Part shown: positions 16,454-23,166 of the stretch, piece after piece | Layout of the letters: each line of letters begins with the position of its first letter | How positions within the stretch are numbered: position 1 is the stretch's first letter | Origin: Actinoplanes palleronii | GTDB lineage: Bacteria; Actinomycetota; Actinomycetes; Mycobacteriales; Micromonosporaceae | DNA: 52,292 nucleotides | Assembly (NCBI RefSeq): GCF_016862315.1 | Contig: NZ_BOMS01000166.1 | Coordinates: forward strand, 1 to 52,292 | Direction of reading: 5' to 3' | Position numbers and translations under genes: made by a program | Notes under the pieces: model-generated | Databases searched by the model: none | Told to the model about the DNA's origin: nothing | The model's input: the letters and a program-made list of their open reading frames with translations, nothing else

Positions 16454-17386
16454 ATGGCGATCGACCGGCTGATGGCCAACCTCGACCTGAACCTGCTGAT
16501 CACGTTGGACACCCTGCTCCGCGAGCGGAACGTGACCCGGACCGCGGATCACCTCGGGGTCAGCCAGCCCGCGGTCAGCGGCGCGCTCGCCCGGCTGCGC
16601 CGGCACTTCGACGACCCGCTGCTCACCCGGGTCGGCAACCGGTACGAGCTGACCGCCCTCGCGGCCCGGGTCGCGGCGCTGACCGGGCCGGCCATCGCCG
16701 GGGTGCGCCGGGTCTTCGAAACGACCGCCGAGTTCGACCCGTCCCGGCTCGACCGCGAGTTCACCCTGGTGATCTCGGACTACGCCGCGACGGTGCTGGC
16801 GCCGCTGGTGGCCCGGGAGATCGGGCGGCTCGCGCCGGGCGTCCGGTTGCGGCTGGAACAGACCACGCCGTACGCGGTGGACCACGCGGCCGACACGTTG
16901 CGCGCCGCGGACGGGCTGATCATCCCGCACGGCTTCGTCACCGACCTGCCCTATCTGGACCTGTTCGAGGACCGCTGGGTGTGCATCGTGTCCCACGACC
17001 ACCCGTCGGTCGGCGACACCCTGACCCTCGACCAGCTGGGCACCCTCCCCTGGGTGGCGATCTTCGACCGGCCGACCGCGTTCGCGCCGGCCGCCCGTCA
17101 GCTGCGGATGCTCGGCATCGAGGCCCGGGTCGACGTGGTGGTGGACGGGTTCGCGCAGATGCCGTTCCTGGTCGCCGGGACCCGGCGGGTCGCGCTCATC
17201 CAGGAACGGCTGGCCCGGCAGCTCGCCCCGGTCACCGGCGTGCGGATCCTGGACTGCCCGTTCGAGGTGGTGCCGGTCGCCGAGGCCTTCTGGTGGAACC
17301 CGATGTACCGCAACGACCCGGCCCACGCCTGGCTCCGCACCCTGATCGTGGCCGCGGCCGCTCCGCTCCGCCATCAGTCCGGCTGA
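16454..17386 (+). CDS. LysR-family transcriptional regulator
   Basis: 310 residues from ATG 16454; TATAGT lies 7 bases upstream, suggesting a leaderless message. The N-terminal winged helix reads DLNLLITLDTLLRERNVTRTADHLGVSQPAVSGALARLRRHFDDPLLTR, in the NodD/NahR-like subgroup often tied to aromatic catabolism. The remainder is the periplasmic-binding-like effector domain. It is divergent to the five-gene aromatic operon, so it is its probable regulator, with a pathway substrate or intermediate as inducer. Confidence 0.93.
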   Translation: MAIDRLMANLDLNLLITLDTLLRERNVTRTADHLGVSQPAVSGALARLRRHFDDPLLTRVGNRYELTALAARVAALTGPAIAGVRRVFETTAEFDPSRLDREFTLVISDYAATVLAPLVAREIGRLAPGVRLRLEQTTPYAVDHAADTLRAADGLIIPHGFVTDLPYLDLFEDRWVCIVSHDHPSVGDTLTLDQLGTLPWVAIFDRPTAFAPAARQLRMLGIEARVDVVVDGFAQMPFLVAGTRRVALIQERLARQLAPVTGVRILDCPFEVVPVAEAFWWNPMYRNDPAHAWLRTLIVAAAAPLRHQSG

Positions 17387-17400
17387 TGGTGGTCATCAGC
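17382..17400 (+). terminator. Short hairpin at the end of lysR
   Basis: Arms GCTGATG (17382-17388) and CATCAGC (17394-17400) with a 5-base loop overlap the lysR stop codon. The stem is short and lacks a T run, so this is a weak candidate. Confidence 0.35.
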
Positions 17401-17501
17401 GGATGCGGTCTTCCGTGATGCCCCGCGGCCGCACATAGTCAGGCCGCCGGATGTGACCTGGACCACCGGCTTCTCCGACCACTCCCCTGGAGGGCCCGTC
17501 C

Positions 17502-18893
17502 ATGCCCGAAGCCGCCACCCTGCGCCGCGCCGGCGCCGGCCAACTCGTGCTGCTGCTGGCCGGCAGCTGCCTGTCGGTCCTCGGCGCGGTGCTCATCGCG
17601 CCGGTCCTGCCGCAGATGACCGACCACTTCACCGGCGTCGCCGGCGCCGGCGTCCTGGTACCGATCGTCCTCACCGTGCCCGCGCTGATCATCGGCCTGA
17701 CCGCACCGTTCGCCGGCTACATCGTGGACGCCGTCGACCGGAAACGACTACTGATCGCCGCGATGGTCGGCTACGCGATCTGCGGCACCGCCCCGCTCTA
17801 CCTGGCCACCCTCCCGGCGATCATCGCGAGCCGGGTCCTGGTCGGACTCTGCGAAGCGGCCATCATGACCTGCTGCACCACGCTGATCGCCGACTACTGG
17901 TCCGGCCCGAGGCGCAGCCGCTACCTGGGCTTGCAGACCCTGCTCGCCTCGCTGTCCGCGACCGTCTTCCTCGGGCTCGGCGGCGCGCTCGGCAGCTCCG
18001 GCTGGCGCACCCCGTTCTGGCTGTACACCGTCGCCCTGCTCCTGTCCGTCCCGATGGCCCTGCTCATCTGGCAGCCGTCCCGCACCACGGGCGCGCTCTC
18101 CCCTGCACTCTCCACCGCACTCCCCCAGGCCGGCCACAGCACCACACCCGGCACACCCGGCGCATCCAGCACACCCGGCGCATCCGGCGCATCCAGCGCA
18201 GCCAGTGCAGCCAGTGCAGCCAGTGCAGCCAGTGCGGCCGGTGCAGCCAGTGCGGCCGGTGCAGCCGGTGCGGCGAGTGCGGCGAGTGCGGTTCCGGTGC
18301 GGCGGCTCCCGCCGCTCCCCTGGCGCCGGCTGCGGACTCCGTGCCTGGTCACCCTGGCCGGCGGCGTGGTCTTCTACGCCCTGATCGTGGAACTCTCCTT
18401 CGTCCTCGACGAGGTCGGCGTCACCGCGACCGCCACCATCGGCGCCCTCAGCGCCCTGATGTCCCTGGCCACCGCGCTCGCCGCCGGCTCCTTCGCCAGA
18501 CTCTCCGCGCAGACCCCCCGCCGCCTGCTGCCGATCGCTTTCGGACTCGCCGCCGCCGGCTTGCTGGTCCTCGCCGCCACCGACCGGATCCCGGTGATCA
18601 CCACCGGCGCGGTACTCACCGGCGCCGGCACCGGCCTGCTCCTACCCACCCTGCTGACCTGGGCCACCAACAGCCTCACCTTCGCCGAACGCGGCCGCGG
18701 CACCGGCCTCTGGACCGGAACCCTGTTCATCGGCGAATTCCTCTCCCCACTCCTGATCACCGCCCTGTCCGCAGCCACCGGCGGCCTCCGCCCAGCCCTG
18801 GGCACCCTCGGCCTCGCCACCGCCGTCCTGGCCGCCGCCACCCCCTTGATCGTCCCCCGCTCCGCCACCCCCCTCAACATCACCCAGGACTGA
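17502..18893 (+). CDS. MFS transporter with an Ala/Ser-rich central linker
   Basis: 463 residues with 12 predicted membrane segments in two six-helix bundles. The first bundle includes LLLAGSCLSVLGAVLIAPVLPQM and the motif A-like loop DAVDRKRLL. It resembles small-molecule and drug exporters. The cytoplasmic loop between helices 6 and 7 is expanded by a low-complexity Pro/Gly/Ala/Ser stretch (residues 215-265) encoded by 9-bp DNA repeats, after which a basic PWRRLRTP resumes normal sequence. A GGAGGG site precedes the ATG. It is not in an operon. The substrate is unknown. Confidence 0.9.
   Translation: MPEAATLRRAGAGQLVLLLAGSCLSVLGAVLIAPVLPQMTDHFTGVAGAGVLVPIVLTVPALIIGLTAPFAGYIVDAVDRKRLLIAAMVGYAICGTAPLYLATLPAIIASRVLVGLCEAAIMTCCTTLIADYWSGPRRSRYLGLQTLLASLSATVFLGLGGALGSSGWRTPFWLYTVALLLSVPMALLIWQPSRTTGALSPALSTALPQAGHSTTPGTPGASSTPGASGASSAASAASAASAASAAGAASAAGAAGAASAASAVPVRRLPPLPWRRLRTPCLVTLAGGVVFYALIVELSFVLDEVGVTATATIGALSALMSLATALAAGSFARLSAQTPRRLLPIAFGLAAAGLLVLAATDRIPVITTGAVLTGAGTGLLLPTLLTWATNSLTFAERGRGTGLWTGTLFIGEFLSPLLITALSAATGGLRPALGTLGLATAVLAAATPLIVPRSATPLNITQD
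18143..18293 (+). repeat. 9-bp repeat tract inside the MFS gene
   Basis: Tandem 9-mers, mostly GCAGCCAGT, GCGGCCGGT and GCATCCGGC variants, encode AAS, AAG and ASG triplets. Four copies of GCAGCCAGT are identical in a row (about 18198-18233). Unit length is a multiple of three, so copy-number changes keep the frame. Confidence 0.9.
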
Positions 18894-18964
18894 CCCCACC
18901 CCAGATCCCCACCCCCTCAGCCGGGACCTGGCACCGGGGCACTACACAGCGGCCAGGCCCCGCT

Positions 18965-19081
18965 CCCGCTCGCCGCGCCAGGCCTTATCGGTCAAGGCCA
19001 AGACCCGCTCGCCACGCCAGCCCTTATCGGTCAAGGCCAAGACCCGCTCGCCACGCCAGCCCTTATCGGTCAAGGCCCGCT
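18965..19081. repeat. Three tandem 39-bp repeats
   Basis: Units at 18965-19003, 19004-19042 and 19043-19081 share the core CTTATCGGTCAAGG and differ at only a few bases. On the minus strand they would encode a 13-residue repeat (LTDKGWRGERVLA), but the surrounding frame is not convincing as a gene. Confidence 0.9.
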
Positions 19082-19297
19082 CCGCCAGGCCCTCCAAGAT
19101 CAAGACCACCCCCGAACGCGCAATACCGACGCCGGTCCGAGCCCTTTCCGATACGAACAAGGAGTCCCGTCCGCAGGCTACGAGCCACGTCCCGCCCGTG
19201 CCCCCGCAAGACCGCAGCCACCCCGGACCGCCCCGCGCCCCCAACCCAGCCCACCCCCGACCCGGCCCAGCCCGGCCCGGCGCTGACCCCGGGGTGC

Positions 19298-19628
19298 ATA
19301 AGGGCCGTCAGGACCAGCCCGACCCGCTCGGCTGGGCCTGACGGCCGTTAAGAGGCTGCAAAACGGCCACCAGAACCAGCCCGACATCCCCAGCTGGCCA
19401 CAGGGGCCCTTATAGGACCGGAATAACGGCCGCCAGGACCAGCCCGGCGGGCTCGGCTGGTCCTGGCGGCCGTTATAGGTCCGGGCAGGAGCCGACCGAC
19501 GGGCTCGGCTGGCGCTGGTGGTGGTATCAGCGCGCTGGATACCACCATGGGCACCAGCTGGCAGTGAGTGGCTGGTGCTGGTGGTGGTGGTGGTATCGGG
19601 AGGCGGGATACCACCACCAGCACCAGCC
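19298..19628. repeat. 63-bp-period palindromic repeat array
   Basis: A half unit at 19298-19319 is followed by units at 19330-19381, 19392-19444, 19455-about 19496 (degraded), 19507-19559 and 19570-19628, each separated by 10 bases. A full unit is 53 bp: GGCTGG, 6 bases, a 10-base arm, a 9-base loop, a matching 10-base arm, 6 bases, CCAGCC. The longest hairpin pairs 22 of 22 bases (19423-19444 with 19455-19476) around a 10-base loop. The last unit is 59 bp through two extra GGT triplets. The inner arm differs between units (CGGCCGTTAT or TGGTGGTATC), and the partner arm often changes with it. Confidence 0.9.
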
Positions 19629-19935
19629 AGGGTTGGAGCGCGGGCGGCTGCTGGCCGGGAGCGTGACTGGGGCGCACACGAGGGTGGCGCTGGGCGAAGC
19701 GGGCCGGGGCGGACCGCCTGCCGGGAGCGGGGACCACCTGGCGGGATGGCGGGACTGGTGGCGGCCGGGACTGGCGTTGCGGACCGCGACCCGACGGCTC
19801 CCCGCCTGGCAAGCAAACCCCAGCCATACGCGGCCGGGGCCGGACCCTGCACCACGACCAGGAACTGCTCGCTGGGCGCAACCCGGCGCTCGGCGGCCTA
19901 GCGGGTCCGGCAGCCGGGGCGTGTCCCACGGCCGG

Positions 19936-19989
19936 GACATGGTCCGCGGCCTGGACATGGTCCGCGGCCTGGACATGGTCCGCGGCCTG
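19936..19989. repeat. Three perfect tandem 18-bp repeats
   Basis: GACATGGTCCGCGGCCTG occurs three times without change at 19936, 19954 and 19972, followed by a partial fourth copy (GACATG). Confidence 0.95.
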
Positions 19990-20027
19990 GACATGTCACA
20001 CGACAGGAACGTGGGCCCGGCCGAGGT

Positions 20028-20228
20028 GTGGTCCGCGGCCCGGGGCGGGGCGTGGTCCGCGGGGCGGGGCGGGGCGTGGTCCGCGACCCGCGAGCGTGGT
20101 CCGCGGGGCGGAGCGTGGTCCGCGACCCGGAGCGTGGTCCGCGGGGCGGGGCGTCGTCCGCGGGGCGGGGCGTGGTCCGCGACCCGGAGCGTGGTCCGCG
20201 GGGCGGGGCGTGGTCCGCGGGGCGGGGC
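20028..20228. repeat. Ten tandem GTGGTCCGCG repeats of about 19 bp
   Basis: Ten consecutive units begin GTGGTCCGCG (one GTCGTCCGCG) and continue with either GGGCGGGGC or ACCCGGAGC-type tails. Two units are 24 bp, one is 20 bp and seven are 19 bp. The array ends 17 bases before the stop codon of the MmyB-type regulator. Confidence 0.9.
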
Positions 20229-20245
20229 GGGGTCTGTGGGGTGGG

Positions 20246-21115
20246 TCAGTGGCCGGGTTGCCCGGCCGGCGATGGGGTGGCGGGGGTGGCGGACCAGCTG
20301 GCCAGGACGCGTAGGGCGTCGGCGGAGGGTGAGTTCGGGTCGGCGGTGTAGGTGACCAGGGTCAGGCCGGCGGTGTCGGCCAGGGACATTGACTCGTGGG
20401 ACAGGTCGAGGTCGCCGACCTCCGGGTGGCGGAAGCGCTTGACGCCGGCGCCGTGGCGGTACACGTTCTGCTCGGCCCACCAGGTGCGGAACGCGTCGCT
20501 GCGCGTCGAGAGTTCGCCGATCAGGCGGATCAGGCGGTCGTCGTCCGGGTGGCGGCCGGCCGCTATCCGCAGGGCGCCGACCGCGTCGCGGGCCACCCGG
20601 TCCCACTCCGGGTAGAAGCCGGTGGCCTGCGGTTCCAGGAAGATGAACCGGGCGGTGCTCGGCGGGCGGTGCGGGCTCGCGAAGATCGGCGCGTAGAGCG
20701 CGCGGCCGAGCGGGTTGGCGGCGAGGATCTCGAAGCGGTCGTTGCGGACGAACGCCGGGACCTCGGTCATCGCGTCGAGGAGCCGCAGCACGGTGGGCCG
20801 GACCTCGGGCGCGGCGGGGCGGCGCGGGCGGCGGGCGACCGGCGTGTGTGCCAGGTCGTAGAGGTGGCGGCGTTCCAGGTCGTCCAGGCGCAGGGCGCGG
20901 GCCAGCGCGTCGAGCACGCTGTCCGAGACGCCGGAGAGGTTGCCGCGTTCGAGCCGGGTGTAGTACTCGACGCTCACCCCGGCGAGCACGGCCACCTCAC
21001 CGCGGCGCAGGCCGGCGACGCGGCGGCTGCCGTACGCGGGAAGGCCCGCCTGTTCCGGGGTGATCCGGGCCCGGCGGGCGGTGAGGAAGTCCCGGACCTC
21101 GCTGCGATTCGCCAT
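20246..21115 (-). CDS. XRE-family regulator with MmyB-like ligand domain
   Basis: 289 residues. The N-terminal XRE helix-turn-helix reads AGLRRGEVAVLAGVSVEYYTRLERGNLSGVSDSVLDALARAL. The C-terminal part is the MmyB-like PAS-related domain (VPAFVRNDRFEILAANPLGRALY, TARFIFLEPQATGFYPEWDRVARDAV, FRTWWAEQNVYRHGAGVKRFRHPEVGDLDL), thought to bind fatty-acid-like ligands. It starts 10 bases after the stop of the DUF2087 gene and is probably co-transcribed with it. The C-terminus borders the repeat array. Confidence 0.93.
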   Translation of the reverse strand: MANRSEVRDFLTARRARITPEQAGLPAYGSRRVAGLRRGEVAVLAGVSVEYYTRLERGNLSGVSDSVLDALARALRLDDLERRHLYDLAHTPVARRPRRPAAPEVRPTVLRLLDAMTEVPAFVRNDRFEILAANPLGRALYAPIFASPHRPPSTARFIFLEPQATGFYPEWDRVARDAVGALRIAAGRHPDDDRLIRLIGELSTRSDAFRTWWAEQNVYRHGAGVKRFRHPEVGDLDLSHESMSLADTAGLTLVTYTADPNSPSADALRVLASWSATPATPSPAGQPGH

Positions 21116-21125
21116 GCCGTCAAAT

Positions 21126-21683
21126 CTAGGCGGGCAGTTTCCGGGCCGAGCCGTAGGAGGTGCCGGCCCGGTCGCGTTCCAGCCAGCCCGACTCGACGAG
21201 CATCCGGCGCACCGCGGCCACGTCGTCGGTGACCGCGGCCAGGCGCCGGTTCACCTCGTCCTCGGTGAGCACGCCCTCGACGGCCAGGAACCGGGCCAGC
21301 AGCTCGGCGGTCTGCTGGTACCGCTCGCTCATGGTCGGCGGCAGACTCGTCAGCCGGCCGTGCGCGAAATAGCTCTTGAGCTGGGGATATTCCCGGAGCA
21401 GCGGGACGATCGGCAGGGTCGCGGTGAGCGCCTGGGCCACCTCGCGCAGCACGTCCGGCTGCGCGCGGTAATACCCGTCGCCGCTGCCGGTGGCCAGTCC
21501 GAGCCCGGCCAGGCGGCCCAGCGCCTCACCGGCTTCCGGTTTGGAGATGTCCAGGTGGAAGGACATCTCGGCGAGCGAGGACCCCTCCTTGCCGCGGCGG
21601 ACCAGCTCGGCGAAGGCGCGCAGGCGGGCGGGGTTGGACAGCTGGGTGAGGAGCTCGGCGGCGCGGGCTGCTTCAGCGGACAT
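21126..21683 (-). CDS. HTH regulator with C-terminal DUF2087 domain
   Basis: 185 residues from ATG 21683; a GTG at 21689 is an alternative. Residues 1-80 form an ArsR-like winged helix (LLTQLSNPARLRAFAELVRRG, then EMSFHLDISKPEAGEALGRLAGLGL). Residues 105-185 match DUF2087 (ERYQQTAELLARFLAVEGVLTEDEVNRRLAAVTDDVAAVRRMLVESGWLERDRAGTSY), a likely nucleic-acid-binding winged helix. No metal-binding Cys is present. It is the first gene of a probable two-gene regulatory operon. Confidence 0.85.
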   Translation of the reverse strand: MSAEAARAAELLTQLSNPARLRAFAELVRRGKEGSSLAEMSFHLDISKPEAGEALGRLAGLGLATGSGDGYYRAQPDVLREVAQALTATLPIVPLLREYPQLKSYFAHGRLTSLPPTMSERYQQTAELLARFLAVEGVLTEDEVNRRLAAVTDDVAAVRRMLVESGWLERDRAGTSYGSARKLPA

Positions 21684-21730
21684 CCCCACAACCTAGGAAC
21701 CCCGGCACGACGAGGCACCCCATTTTTGCG

Positions 21731-21740
21731 TACGCATTGA
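21731..21740. promoter_or_regulatory. 10-bp palindrome upstream of the DUF2087 regulator
   Basis: The motif TGCGTACGCA begins about 45 bases before the regulator's start and is followed by TTGACT, a possible -35 element on the plus strand. It could be an operator for self-control. Evidence is only symmetry and position; coordinates may be off by a few bases. Confidence 0.25.
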
Positions 21741-21888
21741 CTTAACTCGATCGGATTGGCACCCTGGGCGGCACAGCACTGCCGCCGGAGTCACGCGGCA
21801 CCACGGAAGCCCGGGCAGCTTCCGCCGTCCCCCACAGCCGGCCGTCGCCACGCGCGCACGGCCATCAGCTCAGGAGTGCTGGTTTCGC

Positions 21889-22980
21889 ATGCTCAACGTC
21901 GTACCCAAAAAGTTTTTGATCTCTGCTCTGGTGGCCCTGCTGGCCGCTGTTCTCGCCGTGTTCGCGCTGCCCAGCTCGCCCGCCGCGGCGCACGGCAACG
22001 TCCTGAGCCCGGCCTCGCGCAACTACGGCTGCTTCGAGCGCTGGGGCGACAAGTTCCAGGCGCCGGAGATGGCGACCGAGGACCCGATGTGTTACCAGGC
22101 GTGGCAGGCCGATCCGCAGGCGATGTGGAACTGGAACGGCCTGTACCGCGAGGGTGTCGCCGGAAACCACCAGGGCGCCATCCCGGACGGGCAGCTGTGC
22201 AGTGCCGGGAAGACGCAGAACGGCCGGTACGCCGCGATGGACACGATCGGCGACTGGAAGGCGACCACCGTCGCCAACTCGTTCACGCTCGGGCTGTTCG
22301 ACGGCGCGCGGCACGGCGCGGACTACATCCGGGTGTACGTGACCAAGGCGTCCTACAACCCGGTCACCACCGCGCTGAAATGGTCGGACCTGGAGCTGGT
22401 CAGCACGGTCGGCAACACCCCGGCGGCGCAGTGGACCCAGCAGCTGAGCAACGGCGTGCAGATGGACATCCCGGTGAGCGTGCCGGGGCGGTCCGGCCGG
22501 GCCATGGTCTACACGATCTGGCAGGCCAGCCACCTGGACCAGTCCTACTACTTCTGCAGTGACGTGAACTTCGGCGGGGTCAGCTCGCCGACGCCGTCCG
22601 TTTCCGTCACGCCTTCCACCTCACCTTCCACCTCGCCCTCCGCCTCGCCCTCCACCTCGCCGTCGTCGACCCCGCCGGTTCCGTCGGGCGCCTGCAGCGC
22701 GGCGGTTTCGGTGGCGTCGCAGTGGTCGGGCGCGTACCAGGCGACGGTGACCGTCACGGCGGGCAGCGCGGCGGTCAAGGGCTGGGCGGTCACGCTCACC
22801 TACGGCGCGGCGCAGACCGTGCAGCAGTCGTGGAACGCGACCGTGCTGACCAGCGGGAGCCAGATCCAGGCGTCGAACGCGGCCTACAACGGGGCCCTGT
22901 CCGCCGGCGGGTCGACCACGTTCGGCTTCATCGCCGGCGGGACGCCCAGCACCCCCGCGGTGACCTGCGCGGCGGTGTGA
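21889..22980 (+). CDS. Secreted AA10 lytic polysaccharide monooxygenase with CBM2
   Basis: 363 residues. A Sec signal peptide (KKFLISALVALLAAVLAVFALPSSPAAA) ends just before His35, which becomes the mature N-terminus needed for the copper histidine brace. The second brace ligand is probably His142 (DGARHGADY), and the axial aromatic lies in SYYFCSDV. A Ser/Thr/Pro linker (residues 231-266), made of near-repeats of SPSTSP, leads to a C-terminal CBM2 (268-363, with conserved Trp and a Cys pair). The enzyme oxidatively cleaves cellulose or chitin; a CBM2 favours cellulose. The layout matches Streptomyces cellulose-active AA10 enzymes. Confidence 0.95.
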   Translation: MLNVVPKKFLISALVALLAAVLAVFALPSSPAAAHGNVLSPASRNYGCFERWGDKFQAPEMATEDPMCYQAWQADPQAMWNWNGLYREGVAGNHQGAIPDGQLCSAGKTQNGRYAAMDTIGDWKATTVANSFTLGLFDGARHGADYIRVYVTKASYNPVTTALKWSDLELVSTVGNTPAAQWTQQLSNGVQMDIPVSVPGRSGRAMVYTIWQASHLDQSYYFCSDVNFGGVSSPTPSVSVTPSTSPSTSPSASPSTSPSSTPPVPSGACSAAVSVASQWSGAYQATVTVTAGSAAVKGWAVTLTYGAAQTVQQSWNATVLTSGSQIQASNAAYNGALSAGGSTTFGFIAGGTPSTPAVTCAAV

Positions 22981-23022
22981 CCCCTCGCGGAGACCGGTGA
23001 CCATTGCTACAGTCTTGTTAAC

Positions 23023-23036
23023 TGGGAGCGCTCCCA
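23023..23036. promoter_or_regulatory. CebR/CelR-type operator
   Basis: TGGGAGCGCTCCCA is a perfect 14-bp palindrome identical to the known CebR/CelR operator of cellulolytic actinobacteria. It lies 43 bases after the LPMO stop codon and 131 bases before the GGDEF-EAL gene, not in front of the LPMO itself. Confidence 0.85.
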
Positions 23037-23166
23037 TCCGTCCCCTACAACCGTTTCCCCGCGCAGTGCTGTAGTGAATCCCCAGGGTGGGGAACGGGGC
23101 CGCCCAGCCTCGTTCCTCACCCACCACTCCCCTCATGTGCCCCGGTGCCGCGCCGATGGGCGGCCC

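Larger units (their letters stand above)
18894..20245. other. 1.35-kb convergent non-coding repeat island
   Basis: Between the ends of two convergent genes no credible coding sequence was found. Frames that look open in it are Arg/Pro/Trp-rich shadows of the repeats. It holds four distinct repeat groups (18965-19081, 19298-19628, 19936-19989, 20028-20228), each listed separately. Between 19630 and 19930 nothing recognisable is present. Confidence 0.8.

Noticed and set aside
18942..19244. 100-residue minus-strand protein over the 39-bp repeats
   Set aside because: It has no ribosome binding site or known motif, and the frame is open mainly because the repeat unit is a multiple of three.
17453..19351. 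632-residue plus-strand open frame
   Set aside because: It is a shadow of the MFS gene in another frame plus the repeat island; its composition is Arg/Pro-rich without domains.
19298..19628. CRISPR array
   Set aside because: The period is regular, but the spacers are only 9-10 bases and the repeats alternate in orientation as hairpins; no cas genes are present.
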